From contig NC_021677.1 of the NCBI RefSeq assembly GCF_000247815.1, positions 10,214,803 through 10,278,802 of the forward strand: a stretch of DNA of 64,000 nucleotides, written 5' to 3'. The first letter of the stretch is position 1; each line of letters starts with the position of its first letter. Positions 27,798 through 40,045 of the stretch are shown piece by piece. This DNA is from Ficedula albicollis. Its lineage: Eukaryota > Chordata > Aves > Passeriformes > Muscicapidae. The translations under genes and the position numbers were made by a program. The notes beneath the pieces were generated by a model, which worked only from the letters and a program-made list of their open reading frames with translations, was not told the DNA's origin and did not search any database.

Positions 27798-27875
27798 CAC
27801 AAAACAAAGAAGAAGGAGAACTTTGAAGTATCCATCCATTCTCCCAATTGTTTTCTCTGCATCAAGGAATGTGGC
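27798..27875 (-). CDS. candidate exon with signal-peptide-like sequence
   Basis: On the minus strand, an acceptor (ATAATGTTTCAG) is followed by 78 nt open in frame and a strong donor (GTGAGTAG). Inside is an ATG at 27,839-27,837 in a favourable context (A at -3, G at +4), reading MDGYFKVLLLLCFV up to the donor. That is a short basic-then-hydrophobic stretch like the start of a secreted or membrane protein. It could be a first coding exon or an internal exon of 26 codons. I do not recognise the protein, and chance cannot be excluded. Confidence 0.22.
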
Positions 27876-28439
27876 CTGAAACATTATGAATAGCACGATG
27901 CAGGAATTCATTTTGTTTTACTTGTCAAAACAGCTCTCAGAGGGAATGCAAGTCAGGCTTGCTTTTTCACAGCAAGAATTCCACTGGAACTATAATTAAA
28001 TATAGAAGAAGCAAGATAAATCTGCCACTGGCACCAAGCAAAACTCAAAAACCATCACAAAAATAACAACAAAATATAAAAGAGGACATGAGACTTCTAA
28101 CAATGGAAAAGTCTTTAAATGGACTGGGAAGTATGTTCAATTTGCTGTAAATTGTAGCCCTGATAGAACACTGCACATTAAGCAACAATGTTGAATGGTT
28201 GTTTTAAGGGGCATAAATTGTCCAGAAGTGCCCTGTCCTACAGCACAGCCAATCAAAGCGAGTGCCTCTGAGGCTCTCTGGAAAATACCATTACAGGAGC
28301 AGTCACTGCAGATTGCTTGTGCTGAAACAAAAGCAAAGTCATTCAATAGCAGTAACAGCCTTGATCTGCTGCATTAGCCTTACTATTAACACTGCAGGTT
28401 AGCGAATTCTATGAAGACCATAAGTGTGTGACAAACTTT
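27876..28439. other. AT-rich non-coding stretch
   Basis: No recognised gene, RNA or transposon. Confidence 0.4.
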
Positions 28440-28625
28440 TGGGACATTGGGGTGGTTTTTTGGGTTTGTGTTTTGGATTTGGGGAGTTTTCAGGGTTTTT
28501 TTATTGTTTGTTTATCGGGGTTTTTTTTGTGGTGGTGGTGATTGGCTTTTGTTTGTTCAGCTTTTTTTTTGTTGAATTTTCTTTGTTTGGTTCGGTCTTT
28601 TAAAAATTTTTCTGGGTTTTTTAAA
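28440..28625 (+). repeat. T/G-rich low-complexity tract
   Basis: Strongly strand-biased: T and G dominate, with blocks such as TTTTTTGGGTTTG, GTTTGTTTATC and GTGGTGGTGGTG. The reverse-complement style (A/C-rich) recurs at 14.7, 23.1 and 63.07 kb, and a similar T/G tract lies at 60.93-61.07 kb. Confidence 0.7.
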
Positions 28626-31142
28626 TATATGTATTGCAGTAGCATCTAAAGGCATAATTAGAGCTCCATTAAACTAGCAAAGCAAAACACTCAAATAGAA
28701 ATAGTTCTCTGCAGAGTTGATTTAAAAGGTGGCTAGGAAGCAGCTCCTGTGAAAAATGTCATAAAAGCAGTTCCAAAAAACTAGTCATGATTTGTCTTCA
28801 AAGTATTTCAGATCTTCATTTAAAAGTTGTGGATTTCACTTTTGGCTTAGACTTCTTTAGCAAAACATTCTAAGCACTCAGAAAAATCTGTTTTTAAAAA
28901 GCAGTGCTATACTTATTCACTACTCAAAAATACATAATCTCATTAAACACAAGATATAATTAGAGAACAGAATAAACACTATGAGGCAGACAAAAATTGC
29001 TAACATAACTACTGAAGTTTGGTACTTAATCTTTTGAGGGTGTCTGTATTTTTATATTTGCCTTGTTGCAGCCCAAGTTCCCCTTAAACTGCCAGGCTCT
29101 CAAAGGCCAGCTATTTCTAACCCAAAACCCAGCTCCTCTTAGAGCCAGCTAACTAACCACATATAATAATAGTTTGTACAACAGGATAAAACATGAGGAG
29201 AATAGAGGCTGAACATCAAATCAGGATTCAAAACTTTGTTTGAACATGAAGATTATAGAGAAAGCAACTAAAAGTCTAAATGTTAATGACTCATCTCTTA
29301 CAAGCTTTTGAGAAATCTACATGGTAAGGAAATGAAATACTCTGGATGGTATTTTACCACATTGTACTAAATTTTTTAGAAGAAGGTTCATGCTACAATC
29401 AAAAGTTTCGTGATTCAAAAAATCCAAGGACAAAAGCCCCAAAGACTCAACAGCCTGCACAATTTTAGCCTCTAACTGTATTAACATAGTGCTCTGCATA
29501 ACAGAATAAAACCACATAATATTGAAGAATATTGATAGAGAGATTTAATTCTTTATATTCAGTCTATTAACTCAGCCATTATCCACAGTGATATTATACA
29601 TTATGTTGTATCAGAAAACGGCAAAAATATATTCCATTAATATATAAGTGGGAATAATTCTCTTAGGGAGAATTTAAACTATTTTAATTTATTCCAAATT
29701 GTGCCAGAGGCCAATTGCAAAAAAAGTTGTATAAAAGTGCCAGCTCACCATTGATATATATTCTTTACAAACCTTCCTTGAATGCACCAACAGCCCTTAA
29801 ATGCCCAAGCAATATGATCTGGGAGCTGCAGCCCCAGAACCACTGCCTGAGGAGCCAGGGACCTGGATGTGGGACAGCCCTGGGGACAACAAGGGCACTG
29901 TCCTGCCTGGTCCCTGGTCACTCTTGGCTCTGTTGCCAGGTTCTCCAAAACATAACTTATCTCCTCAGGAAGGGTGAAGGCAGGGAAGTATTACCCATCT
30001 ATTTGATCTCAGTGATTAAGATGCCAGTTAAAAGTTATAAACAGGATTCCATCTTTCATAGCTACAGCAATTTCCTTTCCTTACAATTAAAATTTTGTCT
30101 GCCTTTTCAATCCAATTAACTCGCCAGCTCATCCCACTCCCCACTTTAAAACACCAAAGACAACAAACTGGAAACAACTGGAATAAAAGCAGAGGTTGCA
30201 GTCAGTGGCCAAGGCCTGCCAGAGGCCAGCCAGCCATGGCTCAAGGAGGGACTGCTGCCCACTCCAGCAGTGAGGAGGCATCAGCTAAAGAGCCTTTGAT
30301 CACACTCACAGTGGCAGCACCACAGCACAAATTAAATAAGAGTAAAACATCTGGGAAAGAAGTTGATGCTTCAATGATTCCATGGTAAATTATAAGACTA
30401 AAAACCCAAATTATGACTTGAACTTGGCCCAAGTGTCAGGTAGAATGTTCTTTATTTCACAACAAGGACTTGCAGCATTTTCTTCAGACTGAAGCCCTTA
30501 GAAACGTTAATAAATCACTGTGCTATTCTGTGAACATGCAGTGAAAATGTTCCATTTTACTGACCCATTCATGTGTAATTCTAGTACAAAGCAGCTAAGT
30601 AGGCAGAATTGAAATGTAATAAACAAAATTAGGAGAAAATGAGAAAAAATTCAATCAAAGATTAAACTCATCATTAAAAAATGAAGGTGAGATTAAAGCA
30701 CTAGCAGTATATTTCAGCCTAATTTCTACCTCCTTTCTTACCTCATTCAATACCTGAACCACTTCATAACATTTGCTTAACAACATCTTATTGTTATGCA
30801 AATTACCACCAAATTGTGAACCTGAATTAAAGCACTGAGTTTGGGCTTTTTTTTTAATATCCTCAAGCATGCTTTCAAGCAGTATGCTTGAAAAGTTATA
30901 CATGGAGTGAGTCACCAGTGACCCCAAAATGTCCTTTCTCTGGAATTGTATACTCTCCCAGTCATTTGACTACCATGATAATTCAGAAGGTTTATACAAT
31001 TTAAATATTAATTTGTTTTCTGCTAGCTATTTTACTTTAAAGAAAAAAAAATCAAGCTAATAAAAGCAGAAAGCAGCTACAGTTTGGGATGCTTTTACTG
31101 TGCAGCCATTGTAGAACACATGGTGCTCTCCAGGGTAGTGAT
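28626..31142. other. AT-rich non-coding stretch with a small GC-richer patch
   Basis: 29,815-29,945 is locally GC-rich (CCAGAACCACTGCCTGAGG, GGGACAGCCCTGGGGACAAC) within AT-rich surroundings and may be an old unrecognised repeat. The 134-codon frame across it has no domain. No gene was identified. Confidence 0.45.
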
Positions 31143-31221
31143 GATGGAATGCTAAGGGTTGGAAGGGACCTTCTAGATAATTTAGTCCCAACTCCTCTGC
31201 CATGGGCAGGGACACCTCCCT
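31143..31221 (-). mobile_element. CR1 LINE 3'-end relic
   Basis: The + strand reads GGTTGGAAGGGACCTTCTAG, then TAGTCCCAACTCCTCTGCCA and TGGGCAGGGACACCTCCCTG. This is the reverse complement of the CR1 3' terminus, so the element points to the minus strand. Only about 80 bp remain. Confidence 0.82.
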
Positions 31222-33424
31222 GATGATGATGAGAAACAGGGAGCTTAAGACATTATCTTTCATTGTAGCACAGAATGCTGGAACTTGGTAATTCATGTTT
31301 GAATAAGGACTTTATCTTTCAATTAACTTTTCCACCCCATGTCATTACTCAGGAAATAATTTGGTCTTCTCTGATGTAGCCACAATGGAAATGAAAATGT
31401 GACAGAAACATAACTTTTCGGCAGAGTTAAGGAGGAAGGGGAAAGAACAGGCAATCAGAAAGGAAGCCTACTTTTGGAAATCCCTATCTGCTTTTCTGGA
31501 GAGTTCTTTTACCAGACAGCAAGTACTTTTATTTATTTTTGTTGCTTTGTCTGCAAGTTTCTTCCACTTCCAATTTCCCCTTTCAGATGCAATTAAAATA
31601 AATCCAGTATTCAACAGACAGCAAACTAATTGCTTGATAACAACCTTTTAAAGCCCAGATTAACTTTAATGGCTTTAAATGGAATTTTAATGAGTTATTC
31701 TGAGTATGATTAATTATTTGCTATTTATACACGAAGACATGAACAGAGTATTTTTGATTAAATGAAACTTTATCATAACTGTTGTTCCAAGCTGCATTCT
31801 TTGCACAGAGCTATACCATAGGAGAAGCATACATATGAATATATTCACAAACTTGTGCTCTGGCTTGATAAGCTTGTCTAGCGGCATGGTTTGAAACAGG
31901 GGATCCATAGTCAAATCCATGAATGCCTCCAGGTAATGCAGGGTAAACTGCTCTGAATCAAGAAGAACAGAGATTTCAGTTTAGACCTCCTACTTGTTGT
32001 GCTAGTGTTCTGTGCATGGTACACATATTGGTGATAGCCACACACATAATTCCCAAAATCAAAAGCTGAAATTCTGACTTGGACAATCCAATTTCAGGAG
32101 AATGGCCAAAACATTTCCTACTGTTCTGGCATAAAAGAGGGAAACAACTTGAAACATCAGGAGTTCCTTTGAAATAGGTGTAGAAAGCATAGATTTGCAC
32201 TACAATCTGAATTAGATTTGCATTACACTTGCACAGTTCTTTACTGTGAAAACCAAACATTTTGTCTTCTGCAGGCAGGAGGTAAGGAAGCTAAATCCCT
32301 AATTTGTTTAGCCTCTTAGTCAATTGACAGGGTGAAGACAGGTGTGTTTTGCTTTTGTTTTTTAAAATACAGGCAGTGTTTCTTTTACAACTCTTCATTC
32401 CAATATATGCAACTCCTAGGGTACAAAGATTGAGAGAAGAGAATACTACCTGTAAAATTTATAATGGATAGAGAGGAGAAGGAGAAGAGAGTGTTATAAG
32501 TTGTCTTACAAGCCTGGGATAAAGTTGAACAACAGTTAATGTCTTTAAAAATTAAAATTTATGGACCTTCACAGGTCCATAAAACCAACACTGATATGCA
32601 CATGGCATAAACTTGGACATAACTACTTGTACACTCGAGTTTGTGCTTGAGCATTTATATATCTTCCAGACTGCCCTGTCAAATGAACTTCATCTACCTC
32701 TATTTTAGCTACTCTAAAACTGCATTTCAAAATGTTTTAAATAGGTTGCACAATACTGCCTTTAACCATGAGCATGTCACTCAGCTACAACAGAACTTCA
32801 GGATATAATAAAAAACCAAAATACAGATAATCATTAAGTTCTTCTCAGTCTTAGTTTAGATTAATTCACTCTTATTTTGCATTTCTCATTAAAAAAAAGT
32901 ATATCTCACGTTATATGATACTTACCACCTGAGATGCTCATATATAAACACAAAAAGATCTGAAATTTACTTAAAATATCTATAACAAAGTGGCTTTCCC
33001 CATTTGTTTCCCACATTATAAAATAAAGGTACTTACATGCCAAAAAAAGCCACATTAAGGAAAAGTCGTAAAAAGCTAAGTTACTTCTTTATCCCAAAGA
33101 TGGGCACAAGAAGTTAAAAATACCTATTTCTACAACTAGGTTATCTTACAGGTTTTCAGGATGTAGATAGGAACTTCAGGAATCCAGGGCCAGCAAAATA
33201 GAGTATCTCCAAGTAAAATAGCATTCAGCTTTACCTTTCTGGCAGACATCAACTTCCCTGTATTTTCTAACAACAGAGAAGCCAGAAATGGCATTCAGTC
33301 ACTGCCCTTCATATCCTCACCTCTTCAAAGCTCTCTGTTGTAATTATTTATAAAAATATTTTGGGGCTAGGGGAGATTTAACCATGTTGAGATAAAAAGT
33401 AGGATATCTTGAGTCAGGTATCTA
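31222..33424. other. AT-rich non-coding stretch, one perfect hairpin
   Basis: Contains a 10-bp perfect inverted repeat with a 4-nt loop at 32,559-32,582 (TTATGGACCT, TCAC, AGGTCCATAA). No gene or named transposon was recognised. Confidence 0.5.
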
Positions 33425-33769
33425 CCACGATGTCTCACTCTTTGCTAAACCCATTGACCAAGTTCCCTAATAAATCAGTGTATTGGGTCTGACCAAGGTA
33501 AAATAGCTTTTATGAGCTAGTCTTTTCTTCATTGTAAAGCCTCTTGCCACAACAGAAAAACAGCCACAATGTCTCACTCTTTGCTAAACCCATTGACTAA
33601 GTTCCCTAATAAATCAGTGTATTGGGTCTGACCACGATGTCTCACTCTTTGCTAAACCCATTGACCAAGTTCCCTAATAAATCAGTGTATTGGGTCTGAC
33701 CAAGGTAAAATAGCTTTTATGAGCTAGTCTTTTCTTCATTGTAAAGCCTCTTGCCACAACAGAAAAACA
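33425..33769. repeat. complex tandem duplication: 139 + 68 + 138 bp
   Basis: The block CCACGATGTCTCACTCTTTG through AACAGAAAAACA occurs at 33,425-33,563 and 33,632-33,769. Between them, 33,564-33,631 holds only the first half of the unit, ending at GGGTCTGACCA. This suggests two successive duplications, or one duplication followed by a partial one. Confidence 0.93.
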
Positions 33770-34334
33770 TCATTAAACCAAAAGGATATAATTGCCCCAA
33801 GACTGGGAGACTGAGGACACCAAAATAGAGTTTTCATTTAGTACATTGGCACAGCAGAACCCAAATATTATAAGATCATGGAGCAGATACTCCTGGAAAC
33901 TATGCTGAGGCACATGGGAAATAAGGAGATGACTGGTGACAGTCAACATGGCCACACCAAGGGCAAGAAAGCAAAAAGAAATTTTTTATACCTTTAGGTA
34001 GCTAATGGTAAAGCACAGCAATTTTAAGAGTCAACTTAAATAGGTTCTTCATGATAAAAGTCAGCAGAACTCCTCCAAGTAACAGGATGTGCTATTACAT
34101 TGCTGTGTCATACTTCTCAGATGTCAAAGATAACTTTACCCTCAAAATTTCACCGGAAAATTGTGTGCACAGAATTTTTTTTTCTTTAAATAATGAGAAG
34201 GCTGTAAAGCAATATTGCCTTTGCCTGACTGACAAGTTCATGATCTGCACTTCTCACACATCAAGACAGGCTAAAGAGAATTGAAATTAACAGAGGACTT
34301 GAAATACTCATCACCATCATTAAGAGTTTTCTTC

Positions 34335-34480
34335 CCAAATAAGTATAGAAATTCAAGTTTTGAAGAGTTTGGCTCAGAGTGATGTATTTAAGCACACCAT
34401 AATCTTTCCAAATAAGTATAGAAATTCCAGTTTTGAAGAGTTTGGCACAGAGTGATGTATTTAAGCACACCATAATCTTC
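34335..34480. repeat. two-copy tandem duplication, 73-bp unit
   Basis: CCAAATAAGTATAGAAATTC starts both units at 34,335 and 34,408. Both end AAGCACACCATAATCTT and differ at two or three bases. Confidence 0.92.
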
Positions 34481-34734
34481 TTGTGAGTGATGTTGTGTGA
34501 CACACAGCAACACAGCATGTTTAAAGGATAAACTACGAGCTCTTCACAGAACTAGTTCACAGTTATTGGCACCTTGGTAAGCTGCAATCATTTCATATTT
34601 CCAGGAGAAAAGGAGGCAGAAAATTGACGTGGCAGAAATAGAGAAAATGTCCATGTGTATTATGTGCTTCCAAGAAGAAAAGGAAACATCAGCTGACCAT
34701 TGGGAACACAACCAAACTGTGCTATTTCACCCTC

Positions 34735-35000
34735 GTCTCCTATGGGGCCCAATGGGATTCATCCCAGGGTACTGAAAGAGCTGGCTGACCTTATTGCAGC
34801 ACCTCTCTCCTTATTTTTGAAAAGTCTTGATAGTCCACAGTGGTTCCAGCTGACTGAAAAGTGGCAAAAGTTCAAGAAGGGTGAGAAGGAAGACCCTGGT
34901 AATTACAGGCTTGTCAGCCTCACTTCAGTGTGTAGTAAAATTAGGGAGAAGGTTATTCTGTCATTCTTGGGATCTTACTCATCAGGTTCCAGTATCCCAT
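34735..35000 (+). mobile_element. CR1 LINE ORF2 (reverse transcriptase) fragment, degenerate
   Basis: A + strand frame reads GPNGIHPRVLKELADLIAAP, then LSLFLKS, FKKGEKEDPGNYRLVSLTSV and CSKIREKV. This follows the order of the conserved N-terminal reverse-transcriptase motifs of CR1 ORF2 (GPDGIHPRVL..., FKKGKKEDPGNYRPVSLTSV). Only about 85 codons survive. The internal GDVPxDWKxA segment is garbled, and the catalytic YADD region is absent, so it is a dead 5'- and 3'-truncated relic. Confidence 0.85.
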
Positions 35001-35002
35001 AG

Positions 35003-36879
35003 CTGGGATGCATCCCATGTTTGATCAGCAAGTTTGTTTGTTTGTCAATAAAAAGACATGAAGCAATCTGCTTCTGATTCAAGGTTTCTTCCTAATTATT
35101 AAAGTTCACAGCTGTGCACAGTCACTCAGAAATCATCATACTCTAATGCCATTAACCTCAAATTCTACTTACTGTAGACAATTTCAGTTTATAAAATATA
35201 AACTTTGAATAGGTTTGTCCCCCCATTACATTAAACAAAAAAAAAAATATTTTCTACAATCATGATACAAGGAAAGCATATTTAAAAACAAACTTTCCAT
35301 GGAATACAGCTGGTGAGCAGCTGAATACAGCTAGCCTAAAACCTAGGATAACCTAGGTCCACGCTTACATATAATTTGTATTTTCATTATAACTGATATA
35401 TCCTGATATTTCTAGGCTTCAGCTGGGCTGATTATAATGCTGAAACATTCAGAGCGTATTTTTTTATTTGGAAGTAGAAAGGCAAAACACAATTGAAAAA
35501 AAAAAAAAAGTTTTTTCATAGAAGAGCCCAGCAGTCACCTATGAAATATAAAGCTCAACCTTGATTTCTCCTCAGAATGAGGGAGCTCAAATCCATGTCT
35601 TCCATTTTCCCAAAGAATGTATTAAGAAGAAAGTTAGAAACCATTCTACAACATTCAGCAGAAGCTGCATTATTGCAAGAAAAATAACTCAAGGCTTCTT
35701 GGGCCCAGTAGAAGGATCAAATGTGACAGAGCAACCCAGCATCTCATTAATGATTCTTATATTTGTTATTAGTGATAGAAATTTTACTGGAAGCCAAAAC
35801 AAAAATTTAAGGTATTCTTCAACTCAGACAGATGCTCTATTGAGTGGAATATAGAAATAGCACACATTTTCTTGATGGCATAAATACAATTTAATATGCC
35901 CTGAAACCTGCTTTCCTCATATTTACTCAAAAGAATAACAAAACCAGTAGTTTCTAGTGTTCAATTTGTCAAAATTGAGAATGTTTTAATCATACTGGGG
36001 AACTTTCAACTATGAAAACAAGCCAAAAATGGACTCCACATGCCAACAGAAAGCACTTGCATTTTCAGAACTGCAATTTAGACATGTGACTTTGACAAAA
36101 ACCATGCCTTTCAACATCTGATCTTTTGGGAGTATCAATAAAACTCAGACTTTTACTCTAAAATACTGAAAAATGTAAAAGCAGAAGACAGCCATGAAAT
36201 GACAAAAAGCATAAAATCCAAAATGTTTCAATATGCTACATTCTTCCGCCATAATCTTCTGACAGTGGGTTGGTGTTCTTAAGAGATTAAAGGTCAAATA
36301 AGGCCTGCAGTGTTTAGCAGAGGCAAGGACAGGATGCCAGGAAACATGTGACATGCCTGCCTCCTGTAGTCCTACTTGCAATACATAATGTTACAAGGAA
36401 ACATGGCATTTTTAAATGTTTTTAACCATTAAACACAATCCTCCACTGTAAACTTACCAGATAGAAAGGTGATTCCAAACTGAGATCCTCATGTAGATGC
36501 TGAAATGTCTCATTTCTCCCTCCCTAATACAGCTCCAAGTATGAAATCATTCCACAGTATTTGTTATCATCTCCTTTATAAGGGTATTCTTTCTCTGCCT
36601 TAATGGTGGAAAGTATTTTAAGGCCAGCTTTTGGGAACACACAAAATTAACCTCACACCTGACAACAGCACTGCATGAAGTGGAGCCTGATCTGTTTTCT
36701 CTACCCCTCACAGTTGGCAGCTCCAACAAATTATAACCTTGTTTGTGAAACATCTAGCAGAGAATTTTATGCCTTGCAAAAATAGTAGCATTTGACATGA
36801 GACCATGAAGAGACCTCCTAGAGAGGCAATGTGACAGGAAGTAAATTTAAAAACTTCCCCAATTAAGTGTTCTTACCTC
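35003..36879. other. AT-rich non-coding stretch, no gene seen
   Basis: No recognised element. Frames of 70-100 codons lack supporting context. Confidence 0.45.
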
Positions 36880-37700
36880 AGTTAATTAGATAATTGCTTG
36901 AGTAGTAAACATGTCCAAGAGAGTAATCAAACAATTAGAGTAAACAGGAGACAAATACTGTCACTGTTAAATGGAAAGTTAATTTAAAATCAGGTGCTCT
37001 ATCAGGAAAACCTGTTTTAAAATGGTGTGTTGATACTACCGAATGAAAGACAAATATTTGGCACTAAACATGCTCAAACTGTTCACACTGCACAATAACA
37101 TTCTTAATAAATAACTGAATAAACCTGAGTCAAGCTCAGTCGGGTGCCTCTGAGAAACTAGAGCCTCATTACCAATATCATTATCTAAAACTAATTAGTA
37201 GTTGGTGATTGTAGCCTGCTGGCACTGGGAAGCTGATTAACATTCCTGAGAAACAAACAGGGCTGGGTTGGGGGAGGAGAGGGATATTTCCCTTTTGCTT
37301 CAGACTCAGAGAGCAGAAATGGAATTAAATATTTAATACCTGTGCACATTGCAGCTCAGTTTCTTTCATTAATCTGTATAATGGGCTGGTATTTGATGTA
37401 CTTGAGGCATTTTCATTGCTTGACATTTGTTGAGTTTGGATTTTTTTGCCTGGTTGGATGACAGAAATAGAAATCTTAAAGTTAAATTAAATGTTTTATT
37501 ACCATTGTTTAATTAAATAAATGATTGATTTGTCAAATCATATTTCACTGGCATGCTAGAACAGCATTTTCATTTTTCTTTATGAATGTTATCTATGTCT
37601 AAATACTGTGATCATTAGTATAATTTCTTTAAATAGTACTGGATGCAATCAAGGGAGAGGGATGGACCAATTACTGAGTATTCCACAGAAAACAGTTCAT
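36880..37700. promoter_or_regulatory. possible conserved non-coding (enhancer-like) block
   Basis: A cluster of homeodomain-type TAATTA/ATTAAT cores (GTTAATTAGATAATTG, CTAATTAGTAG, GATTAACATTCC, TTTAATTAAATAAATGATTG) is interspersed with mixed-composition sequence free of repeats. Such texture is typical of developmental non-coding elements in introns and deserts. AT-rich DNA alone can produce it, so this is only a pointer. Confidence 0.2.
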
Positions 37701-39899
37701 TTTCCTAATAATTTGCTGTGTGACCCTTTTCCTCCTCTTTTAACTGAAGAATGAGCCCATTTAAAAATCCTAAACTCAAGTTTAGGTTAAACTTAAATTC
37801 CATACCAGATAAAAGCCCTGCAGTGTGTCAAAAGTTCAAACATCTAATTTAGTGGACATAGTAAGACCCAGATCTTAAAGTAAGCTTTCAGCAACTGAGA
37901 TGTCTGTATTGGAATTCTTTTTTTTCTGCTACTATCCAGCCACCCTGTAAACCTGTGCTATTATAAATAGTTCATGCCCAATGTAAAGCCCTAACACAGT
38001 AAAAGCTCAGATGAGCAAGGGGTGAAGTTTCACTAGTATCTCTGCTGGGCTCTGTATGGTGAGATACACACACCTGTACATATAAATGAATATGCACAGA
38101 CACAGATAAAGTATGGAGAGAAAACAGACCTGTTGACTCTGCTGAAAACAAAGCAGGGTTATTTTTCTTTCCTTGTTTTGGTTAATGTTCTGAAGCACTA
38201 CACTGAGAGCTGAGACAAGTCAGTGCACTACTGACCTCCAGTGAACCAGGTGCTCAGCACCATGATGAAAATCCTCAAGGCCACTTCTCTAGTTTCAGAA
38301 TCTTCCTTTGTCTGGGTGGAAGATTACCCCTTCTAACTTAATGAACTGGCAGAAAACTAATAACACAAAAATACACATTAGCATTATAAAGCACACTAAT
38401 TTTTTACAGAAAAAGAAAAGTTAAGACCACAAGTAATATGACACAAAGGAAAAGCAGGATGCTGTACCTAAAAGTCTTTATTTCTGTCATACCCTAAATA
38501 CAAGTATTAGACATTTTGTTTAAAGTAATTTATTATAAGATTAATTACAATGCTCACATAATGTGTACAACATTCAAAATGTGCCTTGGTGCAAAAAATA
38601 GACTATTAGCACAAAATGTTTCTACAAAGTAGTGAGCAGTACCAGAGAGACTGAGCTGAACAAATTGAAAACGCTGAAGTTTCTTAAGCTTTGGATTTTA
38701 ATGCAGATGATCATAAGGCTGTAATAATAATGCTCAGCCTCAGAAGTAATGTTCAGTATTCACATATAGCAACTGAAACAAATTACAGATTAGGTATTTC
38801 TGATTAAAGTAATAGTATTACTTATTATACTAGTATTATATTAGTATATAAGTAATAGTATTACTTATTAATATTATAATATGAGAGTAATAATTTACTA
38901 CAAGATGGGAACCTTTAATATAAATACATGTCTGAATGCTGAAGAATGCCACAATTTGAGTGCCTGCATTCCATAATTCTAACCTGTCTTAGGAGGACAT
39001 CATGTGGCAGAATAATATATGAACAGACACTGCAACTTTCCCACACAAAAGCCCCTCCTTCTACAGCTGCTGCCTCTTGCAGCCAAAAATATCCAGTACT
39101 ATTGAGAGACTTGGTGAATGTAGAAGAGTCCAATATCGGATATTAGGATACAAGAGATGATTATTAAGATGATCTGCAATTCTGTTACAAAGGTGAGGGT
39201 GAATGACTGGCCTCAGAGGAGGTTTCCTCAGTTACTAAGCCCTAAGCAGCCATTTTAAAATTTTGGAGGCACACAGCCCCACTTACTGTATTAGATTTCC
39301 CCCTTCTGTGCTTTTGGATCAAACTGCCTTTGCCAGAGACCTACCAAAAGCAGGAATTTGTGCAAATGTGACCTGAAAGCATCAATGAGGAACTCCAAGG
39401 AATATATGAAAGAGCCTCATCCTACTTTATCAGTAAAATCTCTCATGAATAACTCCATGATTACTAGCACTTGGATCAAAAAAAAATAGAGTGCTAGAGA
39501 GGTATTTCTGAAATTTGTGTTGCATTTATCTAGAAATCCATCTGATTTCCCTTGCTGGAGGCTGATAGTAAATTCTTAGAATATGAGATGAAGGTGGAAT
39601 CTACTTACACCATAATTTTTAAATTCAAAAGTAGAGTGATCTGCTTTAGTTATAATACCAGTCATAAATTACAGAATCAATTCAGAATGTCATGGTATCA
39701 GTCCAGGAAATAAGAACTGAAAGGAAAAAGAACAATTAAAGGCATGGCTAAGGGTGGACATAGAAATTCACTACTGAAGACAAAAGAATTTGTGAATGAG
39801 GGGGAAAAAAACCTGAAAAAGAACATTTTAAGGAGATTTTTATCATTCCTGTTTCTACCAGAAGACATAGGCTTGGGTCATGCTATTTCCTCTCATAAA
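37701..39899. other. AT-rich non-coding stretch with a palindromic AT tract
   Basis: 38,800-38,890 contains two direct copies of a near-palindromic 21-mer starting AAGTAATAGTATTACTT (38,807 and 38,850), among TTATACTAGTATTATATTAG. No gene was recognised. Confidence 0.5.
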
Positions 39900-40045
39900 A
39901 GCCCTGAGATGAGCTCAGCTGGTCAGAGCATGGTGCTAATAACACCAAGATTGTGGGTTTGATCCTTATATGGGCCATCCACCTAAGAGTTTGACTCAAT
40001 AATTCTTCTGGGTCCCTTCCATCTCAGAATACTCTGTGATCATAG
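39900..40045 (+). mobile_element. TguSINE1-like SINE (tRNA-Ile head, CR1 tail)
   Basis: The head aligns with tRNA-Ile(AAU). An A-box region TGAGCTCAGCTGGTCAGAGC is followed by GGTGCTAATAACACCAAG (anticodon arm), then the B box GGTTTGATCC and the acceptor-end TATGGGCCA. The tail, TTTGACTCAATAATTCTTC to GGGTCCCTTCCATCTCAGAA and TACTCTGTGATC, is the CR1-type 3' end recognised by the LINE machinery. This tRNA/CR1 chimera is known from zebra finch and related passerines. It is a mutated, non-functional tRNA and should not be annotated as a tRNA gene. Confidence 0.88.

Noticed and set aside
39901..39977. tRNA-Ile gene
   Set aside because: The tRNA-like sequence has mismatches in its stems and is joined directly to a CR1 tail, so it is a SINE head.
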